From: Sphagnum magellanicum | Lineage: Eukaryota > Streptophyta > Sphagnopsida > Sphagnales > Sphagnaceae | Direction: 5' to 3' | Assembly (NCBI GenBank): GCA_021904315.1 | Contig: CM038926.1 | Location: 3,706,390 to 3,770,389, forward strand | DNA length: 64,000 nucleotides | Shown: positions 22,686-33,300 of the stretch, piece after piece | Numbering within the stretch: the stretch's first letter is position 1 | Layout: every line of letters starts with the position of its first letter | Notes under the pieces: generated by a model | The model's database searches: none | What the model saw: the letters and a program-made list of their open reading frames with translations, nothing else | What the model was told of the DNA's origin: nothing | Made by a program: the position numbers and the translations under genes

Positions 22686-23711
22686 TTGGGAGAGTGTGAG
22701 GATGAAACTTCCATTCCCACCAAGGAAAGTGTTACGGCCCAAGAGACGGGAAGGTTGTTCTTCACCCACGTGTTCAAGCATCATGGCCTCCCAAAGGACA
22801 TTGTGTCGGACCGAGACCCGAAGTTCACAAGCAAGTTTTGGAGAGCCTTGTGGAAGCGCATGGGGTCGGAGCTCAAGATGAACACCTCTTTCCGACCCCA
22901 AATGGATGGACAAACCGAGAGGGTGAACTCAGTGATCCAACTATTCCTAAGGAATTACGTGGTGGCGGATCAACAAGATTGGGTGGACCATTTGGAGTTG
23001 GCCGAGTTTTGTTACAACAATTCGGAGCATTCGGCAACGGGATCCACCCCCTTTCAAATGGTGACGGGCAAGTCACTAATTGTGCCCACAACTTGGGTTG
23101 GACAACTCCCAAGTGATGCAAGTGAAGAAATGCCCATGGTCACACAACTTGATGAAGAGAGGCGGTGCTTATGGGAAATGGCCAAGGCCAATCTTGAGAA
23201 GGCGCATAAAAGGTACAAGGACTTTGCGGACAAGTCCCGACGAGAGGTGAATTTTGAAGAAGGGGATGAAGTGTGGTTGAACATCAAGAATTTCCGGTTG
23301 CCCGAAGGTTTGAACCACAAGTTCTTGGGCCCATATGCGGGTCCATTCAAAGTGTTGGAAAAGAAATTTCCCGACACTTACAAACTAGAACTATCGGAAA
23401 ATCTTAAGGTTCATCCCATATTTCATGATTCGCTTTTGAAGCCGGTCGCCCGTGATGCCTCAAGGCCTGATCGAGAGCACAACTCAAGGCCCCCTCCGGA
23501 CTTGGTTCATAATGAACCCGAATTTGAAGTGAAGGTCGTGCTCAAGTCAAGGCAACTAAGGGGGCGAGAGCGGGAGTACTTGGTCAAATGGAAAGGATAC
23601 CATCCAATAGAGGCATCTTGGGTGGATGAGTTTGACATGGAACATGCCCAAGAAACCATAGAAGTATTCCACAATAGACCGACAAAAAGGCAATGGAAAC
23701 ATAGAGTGTGA
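22686..23711 (+). pseudogene. chromovirus integrase C-terminal half with chromodomain (341 codons open)
   Basis: The frame keeps the second catalytic Asp (DIVSDRDPKF) and the Glu (DGQTERVN) of the integrase core, but lacks the zinc-binding domain and the first Asp, lost in the deletion. It then shows the GPY-type module (HKFLGPYAGPFKV) and a C-terminal chromodomain (EYLVKWKGYHPIEASWVDE), which defines chromoviruses and is thought to steer insertion into particular chromatin. The frame is uninterrupted to its natural stop at 23709-23711. The apparent N-terminus (MGECEDE) comes from the junction sequence and is not a real start. It is about 90% similar by eye to the matching part of the element at 58969-64000. 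Confidence 0.88.
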
Positions 23712-24494
23712 TGAGGACATCACCTTTCTTTTAGGGGGCGGAAAGTTACACAAATGTACCACATCAAGTTGTAAGTGAAATAAAGGCTAAGTTTTAAAAC
23801 TTCCGAGAGATTGCATCACAAACATAATAGTATGTTAGAAAGGGGGGGGTTGCTGAGTGGCATGGACAAATGGAACTCTCTTGTGTAAGCCCAAATCAAA
23901 ATCGGACTCCCACCTTGGGGTTAAGAGAAATCTTGGTCCCAAAAGAGGAGGCAAGCAAGGTGAGCTTGCGGGGACGTGCACATGCCCAAAGTGCATCCCA
24001 AAGGGTTGGTTGGTAGTGGCGGCCAACGCGAGAAGTCATGACCCCGTTCGCGTACTATAATCGCGTAGTTTGGGACTTAGGCTTTTACAAAGCCTAAACG
24101 TTGCTTCTCGTACCTTGATAGGCACACCTTTAGTTAAGCTTAATTGTTATGATCAAGGCGCAAGATTAGGAAAGGAATCATGTCAAGTAGCTTAGGTCAA
24201 GGTTAGACTTGGCTTGAGTTCCTCATGAGGGGAAGGTTGAAAGAATGGCCTCCCAAATGAGGGCTTCGTCAATTAGGCTAACTTAGGTCTTTTGACGAAA
24301 CAATGGTTAAGGGTTTTTTTTGAGACACCCTTAGACTTGCCAAGAAAGTGCTGGAAACTTAGGGATGCCTAAGTTAACTTGAGGCAAGGTCCGGCCGCAA
24401 AAGTCGGCATTTGATGGCCAAGGATCCAAAAGAAAGCAATTGCAATTGTTGAAAGAAAATCTAAGTGTCAATTAGGACATTGACCTCTTCTTCT
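23712..24494 (+). other. chromovirus 3' untranslated region
   Basis: Noncoding sequence between the pol stop and the polypurine tract. The same region is present inverted at 57661-58435, which shows that the two copies share this element structure. Confidence 0.75.
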
Positions 24495-24506
24495 AGTGGG
24501 GGAGAG
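24495..24506 (+). promoter_or_regulatory. polypurine tract AGTGGGGGAGAG
   Basis: This all-purine stretch (one T) directly precedes the 3' LTR and would prime plus-strand DNA synthesis. The inverted copy is at 57648-57659. Confidence 0.85.
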
Positions 24507-25481
24507 TGTCACAACCCTAGCTTTGGGCTCGCGACCAAGACAAAGGGGTTGCAAGGTTACGAGCCAAGAGGAAGGAAGCCCGGGAGTCAAGGCAAAGGCA
24601 TTGCAAGGTTGCAGGCCAAGAGGAAGCCGGGGAGTCACATCACATATTCCCGGGAGTGTAAGAAAGTGTGAGGGAGTGTGAGGGAGTGAACACTCACATT
24701 CCCAAGACAACTCCCACTTTGGGAGATGGAGTCCCGGTGGACTCCCAAAACTTCAAAGAACAATTTGAGGGGTCAAAATTCAATGTCTTGTGGCGTTCTT
24801 TATATCATTGGAAAGCTCTTGAAACTTAAATGTCCAAAATAGGCTCGCATTGCTCATTCAAACACTTGAAACACAAGTTATGGCCAAAAGAAGGGTCGGG
24901 AGTCAAACTATCAGTTTGATTCCCGACCACAAAAAGTTGGGAATCGACCCGATTTACTTGGCTGCAGGGGGCGTGCCACATACTTTGGAAAGTTCTCGAT
25001 GAGAGCTACAACTTTGCTTCAGACCGCATCGCGATCCAAGCTCTGCTTGCAAAGTTATGGGGTTCCAAAGTTGCGAGAGTCCCATTTGGGGCGATTTCGG
25101 GACTCCCACTCAGGAATCCCAGGAGAGAAAAGCCATTTGGATGTAGGCCCCGTGGCCAGCCACAGAGTATACTATAAAGGGGAAGGTGGTGACTTCCCTC
25201 AACTTCGGGTCGTGGTGAGTCTTGTGTGTCCGTGTTGCCCGTGCCTCGTCTTAGCACCAAGGGTGCTCCAACTATGCACTAACCACTTTGTGTGGGTTGT
25301 GTGCAGGCCCGTGTGAGTGAGTGAAGCTTGTCAACTCTTCCTAGTCCCATCCCGGAGCTCCAACACGCCCCTCTACCCCTCAAAATGTTGTGAGCTAGGG
25401 AGCGTGCCCCGACTCCTCCCTCTTCCGATGTGTTCCATTTGGACCCACATTTGGGTCCTTTAAGGAGTTGGGAGTGCGTCA
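24507..25481 (+). mobile_element. 3' LTR, chromovirus family A (975 bp)
   Basis: It starts TGTCACAACCCTAGCTTTGG directly after the polypurine tract and ends GGGAGTGCGTCA. This copy, linked to pol, ties all family-A solo LTRs in the window to the chromovirus. The palindrome lies at 24897-24925. A TATA-like ACTATAAAG sits near 25170. Confidence 0.92.
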
Positions 25482-26453
25482 AAGAGGAAGCTCGGGAGTC
25501 AAGGCAAAAGGAAGCTCGAGAGTCAAGGCAAAAGGAAGCTCGGGAGTCAAAGCAAGAGGAAGCCCGGGAGTCAAGGCAAAAGGAAGCCCGAGAGTCAAGC
25601 CAAGAAGAAGCCCGGGAATCACATCACATACTCCCGGGAGTGTAAAAAAGTGTGAAGGAGTGAATCCTCACACTCCCAAGGCAACTCCCACTTTGGGAGA
25701 TGGAGTCTCGGTGGACTCTCAAAACTTTAGAGAGCGATTTCAGGGGTCAAAACTCAATGGCTCATGACTTTCTTTGGATTAAAAAGATCTTGAAACCTAG
25801 ATGTCTAAAATGGGCTCGTATTGCTCATTTGGACATATGAAACATAAGTTATGGCCAAAAGAAGGGCCGAGAGTCAAATTGCCAATTTAACTCTTGACCA
25901 GAAAAAGTCAAGAATCGACTCGATTTACTTAGCTGTAGGGGGCATGCGACATACCATTGAAAAGCTCTCGATGAGAGCTACATTTTTGCTTTAGATCGCA
26001 TTGTGTTCCAAGGTCTGCTCACGAAGTTATGGGGCTCCAAAGTCGCGAGAGTCCTAACCGGCGCAATTTCAAGATTCCCACTCGGGAGTCTCGGGAGAGA
26101 AAAGCCATTTGGATGTAGGCTCCGTGGCAACCCACATAGTATACTATAAGGGGGAAGGTGGTGGCTTCTCCCAAGTCCTAGCCGTGGTGAGTCTAGTGTG
26201 TCCGTGTTGCCCGTGACTCGTCCTAGCACCAAGGGTGCTCCAACTATGCACTAACCACTTTGTGTGGGTTGTGTGCAGGCTCGTGTGAGTGAATGAAGCT
26301 TGTCAACTCTTCGTAGTCCCATCGTAAAACTCCAACACGCCCTTCTACCCCTCAAAGTGTTGTGAGCTAAGGAGCATGCCCCAACTCCTCCCTATTATGT
26401 TGTCTTCTACTTGGATTCACATTTGAGTCCTTCAAAGAGTTGGGAGTGTGTCA
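25482..26453 (+). mobile_element. second family-A LTR, 5'-truncated, joined directly to the 3' LTR
   Basis: It begins within the LTR (AAGAGGAAGCTCGGGAGTC) with no TGTCACAACC start, runs through the full remaining LTR and ends GGGAGTGTGTCA. Its left part has expanded into a 24-bp minisatellite. It abuts the last base of the preceding LTR, which suggests recombination between LTRs or insertion of the element next to an older LTR. Confidence 0.85.
25487..25630 (+). repeat. 24-bp minisatellite inside an LTR, six units
   Basis: GAAGC(T/C)CGGGAGTC-type units start at 25487, 25511, 25535, 25559, 25583 and 25607, an exact 24-base period. Other family-A copies have only one or two such units. A 24-base unit keeps the frame, so an 8-residue repeat (EARESRQK) is readable, but no other evidence for translation exists. 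Confidence 0.92.
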
Positions 26454-29390
26454 ATTAGGATAGGGACTAATCAAGGAACTTTGTTAGTTTGAATTTTGAA
26501 TTTTTGTTGCTTTGGATTAATATGATGTGACTTGGGATGGTTCTAAAGGAGGAAACGAAGATGAGACATGGGGGTTTTGTTTTGAGAAAATAATAGGAAA
26601 AGATGGAGCTACTTATGGTTGAAAATCACAAACTTTGTTTTGATATAACACAAAATTTAAGTGTTATTTTGGGATTTTTTTCAACAAAACATAGGATTAC
26701 GTTGTAATTTCGATTCATGTTTTTAGTAATACAAAGAAGCATAGACTTCTACAGTGAATTCCATGTTCATCTTTTGTGTGAATTTCCTATCATGTTAGAT
26801 TATGATGAAATGAAATGTAATCTTGTTTTTGGAAAAAATTTATAATGTATTTTAAAGTGAAAATTTTGGTTATATACAATAACCATGAATTTGATGTTAG
26901 AATGAATGGTAGTGTTAAGTTTGTTGAGACTTAAGACATAAATAGTGAACATAGGCATGTGAAATGTAAATATGTTATTACAATAGTGTGAAATATTATG
27001 TAAGAATTAAAAATTCACTTGTACCAAAAACGAATGCAATTACATACACTAATAGAAATTTTGTCTTTTGTAACTTGTCTTATGCAACTAAAAAATCTCA
27101 CATGCAACTATTTTGGAGTTACATGCAACATGTGCAGTTGCATGCGACATTTTTTAGTTGCATAAGACAAGTTGCAAAAGACAAAATTTCTACTAGTGAT
27201 AGAAAAAATAACATAGAGGAAGACAAAATATAAGACAAGTTTTATTATGAATGAGAATTTGTCACTAAGCTGATCAAAAACTAGATCAGCCTATCCAAAA
27301 GAAGAGGGAAAATGCCAATTGCACTTGGATTCCAACATATTGCCCAAAGAAAACATTTGTTCACTATGTAATTGCAACAATGACAAAACACCCACCCTTG
27401 CATCATGCAAGATGAATGGTGCTTGAACCAATTGCGTCTATAGTTAAAGTCATAATTAGAGGGGGATTGGGAGTGGAGCAATTAATCAAACTACTTTTGC
27501 TATAATTTGTACGATGAAAAAAGGAATAGTTAAAAAATTCAAATGCTGAAGTGGGAGAAATAGGTTTTTAAAAATAACTAAATAGACATATAATGTAATA
27601 ATAAAATAGAAAATACATTTAATTCTAGTGATGATTGAATGATTTTTTTCTATAAAAAAAAATGGCCCAAGTACGTCATTTACCAAATTTAGAATAATTA
27701 AGAAATAATATTTAATTAGTGATTAAAAATGTTAATGACAAGAATGTGACTCTCCATAAAATTGATAAATAAATATCCATTTAGAGGGATTCCCATATTT
27801 CATTCACAATGAACGCATAAATATCCTTGCATTTATTACTTAATTATATGGATATTTGAGTTTGATCATAAGTTCAAGTTGATTTATAAATTTCTTTTCG
27901 GTGACATGTGCGATTATCAAAGATAGGGATTTGATGTTAAAATAAGCATCCATGCTATGGTCGGCACCGACTATAAGAGGGGTTAATAATTTAAAATCAA
28001 AAATATAAAATTCAACCAATGAAAAATAGATAAATTAATTAAATCATTTGTGAAAAAATTGACTTTAAATATTAGATGAAAACATATGCCTTCCCTTATG
28101 GTCGGCACTAACTAAAGGGGGATTGAAAAAATAAAATAAAATAAAATGTAACTACAACAAAAATGCACAAACTATTCATGGTTTAAAATATTTTTTAATT
28201 TATAATTAATATTTATTGATTTAAAAAAATTATCATAGATTTTCAACATTTGAATTACTGAAATTGAAGGGAAGGAATGATACAAATCATACAAGTAATG
28301 GAATATGGGAAAAAATGATTTTTTTTTTACAAAATTATGTTTAAAAAAAGAGCAACATCCTTCGTTTGTTAACCATAGGGGGAAAGGAAGAAATTAGATC
28401 TAAAATGATTTCCTTATAGAATAATCAAAATTCTAATGTTTGAATTATTCAAAATTTATATTTCATAATTTGTGAATCTGAACACATTCGTAAGTTCAAA
28501 TTGTGAGAGTTTTTGTTTAACATTGGGTTTTGAAATTGCCTTTTCACTTTGTGGTAACTTTGGAAGCCACAATTGTCCAATAGTCACAACATGGATGCAG
28601 CAAGGATAGAAGCAACTCCTTGTTAACCCTATGCAAGTAGTGCATGGGTATACCAAGTAGTAGTTAAGCATGGGTTGGAGGGACTAGACATTGTCATTGT
28701 ATCAATCTTTGACAACATTTCGTGTGCAAGTTAATGATGGCAATGCCAAATTATTGCAACTTGCAAAAGTTTTACTAAAGAAACAAGTGTAGGACCTCAT
28801 AGTTGCTCGGGCTTGAAGGTACCCATTTTGTGTTCCACTTGTTTATTGTTGATGTACACCTGAGACCTTTTGATTAAGGACCTTGAGATGGAGTGTGTCT
28901 GAATTTGGTGCAAGGTTGCAAATAGTGTAGTCTATGTTCACTGCTATGTTTTGATACTCTATGAGTGAGACTTGTAAGGTTATGAATTTATGACCATGTT
29001 CACCTTTTTTGAAGTCCATGTTGGTTTTGTTGCAATCAATCTAATGGTTTCCTTCAAAGTGTTAATTCCAATTGCGATATCATAGATATGTTCTACACCC
29101 TCATCATAAGTAGCAAGCTGTACCATTCCACTATTCCTTCTCAAATTGATGTTAGTTTACAATTTGGTCACTGTTCATGGATTCTCTAGAAATGAGTGTA
29201 AATGACATGTATCCACACAAAAAATAGCAAAAATCGCAATTCAAACATTGAAAGAAAGTTTTGGTGGTCTCTTGGAAGTAAGTTTGCTTGTCATGTTCTA
29301 TAATCAAAGTAATTTAGGTCGTACATTCATGTCCAAGCCATGTACATTTTCACTATTGTTCATTCAATGCCTCTTGCAAAGCCAACAAAA
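26454..29390. other. AT-rich spacer containing one MITE
   Basis: Apart from the MITE at 27047-27198, no gene is seen. The phrase TATGGTCGGCAC occurs twice (about 27956 and 28098) in otherwise different contexts. Runs of T near 28320 and many short AT-rich frames carry no motif. Confidence 0.5.
27047..27198. mobile_element. CACTA-like MITE, palindromic, 152 bp
   Basis: It starts CACTAATAGAAATTTTGTCT and ends ...AAATTTCTACTAGTG, with a flanking 3-bp duplication ATA (27044-27046 and 27199-27201). The inverted repeats contain ACTTGTCTTATGCAACTAAA as in the copy at 20980-21142. It would fold into a hairpin over almost its full length. Confidence 0.9.
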
Positions 29391-29592
29391 TGAAAGAAGA
29401 AAAAAAAAAAATATTGACAAAAATAGGAAAAACAAAATAAAAGAAAAAAGAAAAAAATCACGTAAAACAGAAAAAAGAAAAAAAAGAAAAAAAAATCCAA
29501 AAATTAAAAACATAGCAAGAAAAAAAAATTGCCAAGTAAGAAAAAAAATTAAAATTAAAATTAAAAAGAAGAATAAAAAAAAGATGATTAGG
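29391..29592. repeat. A-rich purine tract
   Basis: About 200 bases are mostly A with scattered G, T and C. A 144-codon frame through it encodes almost only Lys, Asn, Ile and Arg and is a composition artefact. Confidence 0.7.
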
Positions 29593-29889
29593 GGAAAAGA
29601 AGGGAGGATAGACACTATTAAAAATCTTGTCATTTGCAACCAGTCACTATGCAACTATAATGCAACTGATTATCGTTTGTAACTATCTTGTTCATGTTTG
29701 CAACTACAAATTTGGTATTGTATAATTTTTGGGCCATACGGTTGTGTATGCAACTAACATGCAACTAAATGTGTACAACATGGACACGTGTCATAAAAAT
29801 AATGGCCTAAACTTATACATACTTGAATACTATACTTAATATATCTATATAAGTTATATATAATAGTATTATGTACTTTTAATACTAAG

Positions 29890-30370
29890 GTTAACCCCAT
29901 GCTAACTTAGGCTAGCCTAAACTAACCTAGGTTAAATAAACAAAGTTAAACTAACCATGGCTAAATTTATTAGATTAAACTGATTATGGCTAAATTAAAT
30001 TAATTTAAATTAACTATGGTTCTATTAAGTTATGCCAAACTAATTATGGTTGAATCAAGTTAGGCTAAATTAGATTAAACTATATTAATTATGGCTAAAC
30101 TAAATTATATTAAATTAAACTAAGTTAAATAAAGTTAGGCCAAACTAATTATGGCTAAATTAAATTAGACTATATTTATTGTGGCTAAAATAAATTAATA
30201 CTAAATTAAATTAGGATAAAATAAATATGGTTTAAAAAAATTATGCTAAAATATTTATGGCTAAACTAAATTAGGCTAAAATTGATAATGGTTAAATTAA
30301 GTTAGGTTAAATTAATTATTGTTAAACTAAATTATGTTAAATTAAATTAAACTAAACCATGGTTTAAATA
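29890..30370. repeat. degenerate minisatellite with TTAGGCTAAA / ATTATGGCTAAA units
   Basis: Variants of TAATTATGGCTAAA and AAATTAGGCTAAAC alternate about fifteen times over 480 bases, with unit length near 25-35 bases. Divergence between units is high, so the array is old. No coding content is visible. Confidence 0.7.
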
Positions 30371-33180
30371 TGTTTGACTTTATTTTATTTTGGAATATTT
30401 TTGTAGAAAATGTACATTTGATTAAACAAAAAATTATTCAAAATCAATTAATATGATAATATTAAAATTTTATTATAAATAATCATAATTATTAATTAAG
30501 TGTTTATTATAATTATAATGATAATAAATTATATATATATATAATCAATAGGTATTATATATTTAAATTTTATTATTTATGTTAAAATATTAATGTAAAT
30601 AGGCTACATTAATTAACCTACAAGTATACAAACGTCCTAAGCAATTATTAATTTAAACTAGATAATAATATCAAAATCATATTTTCATTAAGTAATCATA
30701 ATTACTAAATATCTTATAATCACCTTTGAAGTGTAAAAGAAAAGGAGTTTTGAAAAACTAGCAAGAAGAAAAATAAGAAAAATAAGCTTTCCAAGTTATA
30801 AAACGTTTTGTTTTTTGTTTTTTTTCTTAGGACCCCTCCTACTTTCAAAGCTCACAACTTTCTTATTTCTTATTCATTTTAAACAATTTAAAATGTTGTA
30901 GGAGCGCCATCTGAATTCCTACAAATCACATTTGAACTCTAATAGCAAAAAAAAAACATAAAATGAACTTTCTAGGTGTTTAAGAACCGGCCTTAATAAA
31001 ATAAAAATTGAGTTTTTTGACCCCCTTTTACCTTGGAGGGCCATAACTTTCTCATTTCTAATCTGTTTTCAACGATTTTTAGTGTGTTAGATGCGCCAAG
31101 AGGAGGGCTTCAAGTTTTGTTTGGACACCAAAAGCAACAGAGCCCTCCCCTACCTGTTATACTTTAATACAATAGTTGCATCTAATGTGCAACTAGGTTG
31201 GTCCATGAGGTTTGCAATGGAATGTTTTAACCCATATCCTTTGACTTCCAATTCTATTTGGTTCAGTAAATAACTAGGAACAATAGTTATGTTGAAACCA
31301 AATACCAAGTGCCATTGGGGATGAGTGAATGAAAAAAGTTTGACCTTTATGAAATGGTCAAATTTGAAAATAAAATTGGATTATTTTAAACCTATTTATA
31401 TAACCTAAACCTAGCTATTTTTCAATCTACTTGCATACCTAAATAAACCTACTTACTTAATAGGGTTTAATTATTATCTACCTACCTAGGCACCACGTGC
31501 TAACATCTTATTAGCCATAAATTAAATGATTTATATTTCATTAATTAATATTTAAAATTTTAAAAATAGGTGGGCCTATATTACCACATGTCACCATATA
31601 ATTGGTGTTAGAATATTGAACACATGTCAAATGGTCAATGAACGTTCCATGGTGTGCCACGTGTCATCATCCTAGTGGCAAAAACTTTAATGATTAAGAT
31701 TAATCCAATGAATTTTTTATTTTGAAAACACAAAAAATTAAATAATGACACGTGTCCACAAGCTAGTTGTCTAATTTTTAAACATGTGTCATATTTTGAT
31801 TAGTTGTATGTAGTTGCAAGAAAAGTTGCACATAAGGTGCAACTACATTAGATTGGTATGTATGTATGAACATGTATATTAACACCATATATACATGTTG
31901 CATACGTAATGTCGCATGCAACTTGTCTTATGCAACTACACAAATTTGTAGTTGCATGTGTCGCATGCAACTGAATTTTAGTTGTATGCGACAATTGCAA
32001 AACCCAAAATTTCTAATAGTGAGAAATTTTTTAGAAAACAAAAACCCAATTTTTTTAAGAAAAAAGAAGGAAAGACAAAAAGATAAACAAGAAAAAAGGA
32101 AATATCCAAAGCGGGGTAGCCTATGATCCCATGACCACCAAAAAAAAAACCCTCCTTTGGAAGATTTGCAAAACAAAACAAAAAAGACTTGTAAGTTAGA
32201 AATTCCCCCCTAAGGAAAAATAAAAAATATATATCATTGACCCTTCACAATCTATGGGGGAAAAGTCTACTATTTCAACACCTCCACCTTTATGAATTGT
32301 GGCCAAAAGTGAACCAACAAAGATGAATGGCCTTTACATTATTTATGTTAAAAGAGTTATGAGAGAGTGCATGGGGGGGAAAAAAAAAGGTTAAATGGTT
32401 TATAAAAGGTCTAAAAACTTAAATAAAATAAATATTAAGAAAAAAAATGATTACACAATTTTTTTAAATAAAAATAAAATAGAGAGTTAAACATGAAATT
32501 ATGGGCATGGTGGGAAAAAAAAAAAAAAACAAGAAAAGGAAAGATAATGTAAAAGAAAGTTATGAGAGGGAAAAAGCAAACAAACCAATGGGCTATACAC
32601 TACATCTTCAAAAAGTTGTGAAAGAAAAGGGAAAAAAACTAAGGAACAACCCTTGCATTACATCCCTGCAAAGTTATGAGAGAGGGGAGAAACATATTCA
32701 ACGCCCCTTCCACCCTCATTCACCTCAAGACACAAAAGAAAAGAAACCAAAAACCTCACATCCCCTCACCCAAATATATGGTTGGATAGTGTAATAAATG
32801 TGGATTGTCCAATGTAGTTTTAACATATTCACTAACTTTGCACCCTCCTTCACTTCAAAACACAGAAGAAGACCCCCATCCCTTCACCTAAATTGTTGGA
32901 ATGTCCACACAATTATAAAGGGGTCAATGGTTTCCTTAGTAAAATTGTTGTGAATAATTTATAATAATACAATATCCTAGAAGCTATTAGGGGAAAAATG
33001 AGGTCCAACTACCCTATTAAACCCTATATCCTACCTATAAATATGGGGGAGTTCATGTTTGAGGATAAAGCCCCTTTTACGGGGGGGTAGCTACCTAGCT
33101 GCCTATAGATGTGCCCATATCTCCCAAATCATAGCATGAAGGTTTTGTTGCTTTTAGGGTAATTGGCAGATGACTACAAG
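30371..33180. other. AT-rich low-complexity spacer
   Basis: It contains ATATAT runs near 30530, A-rich tracts near 32150, 32380 and 32520, and a partial MITE at 31897-32021. No credible gene was seen. Confidence 0.5.
31897..32021. mobile_element. partial CACTA-like MITE
   Basis: The right end CCCAAAATTTCTAATAGTG and the core words GTCGCATGCAACTTGTCTTATGCAACT match the two complete MITEs. The left terminal CACTA is not found, so the left end is lost or rearranged. The neighbouring 31800-31860 holds related TAGTTGCA words. Confidence 0.6.
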
Positions 33181-33300
33181 TGACGCACTCCTAAGTCCCT
33201 TGTTAGACCCACTTGAGGGTCCAAGTACGTTGAATTGTGGAAAGTTGGGACTTGAGAGCCGCTCCCGACTTCCAGCACTAAAAGGGGGTAGAGGGATATG
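33181..33300 (-). mobile_element. fragment of a family-B-like LTR (3' end only)
   Basis: TGACGCACTCCTAAGTCCC followed by ACCCACTTGAGGGT and TGTGGAAAGTTG matches the 3' end of the family-B LTR in inverted orientation (compare 14828-14945). Homology ends after about 120 bases, so this is a truncated relic. Confidence 0.75.

Larger units (their letters stand above)
22672..25481 (+). mobile_element. chromovirus (Ty3/gypsy) remnant: integrase end to family-A 3' LTR
   Basis: It has about 45 bases that look like a family-B LTR start (TGTCGCAACCCTACTTTGGG), then jumps directly into integrase at the IPTKES position. It continues through the integrase C-terminus and chromodomain, an untranslated 3' region, a polypurine tract and a 3' LTR of family A. 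Gag, protease, RT and RNase H are missing, so there is a large internal deletion. No target-site duplication could be matched (TCAAA on the left, AAGAG on the right). Confidence 0.85.

Noticed and set aside
22838..23377. Additional frames on both strands over the integrase
   Set aside because: They are shadows of the 22686-23711 frame and show no motifs of their own.
25487..25630. CRISPR-like regular repeats
   Set aside because: The units are contiguous with no unique spacers, and the context is plant retrotransposon DNA. The same holds for the 27-bp array at 44493-44709.
25430..25645. 71-codon frame with an 8-residue repeat
   Set aside because: It is produced by the 24-bp minisatellite in an LTR; no start context or homologue supports a protein.
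29248..29682. 144-codon open frame
   Set aside because: It runs through an A-rich tract and encodes almost only Lys, Asn, Ile and Arg; it is a composition artefact.
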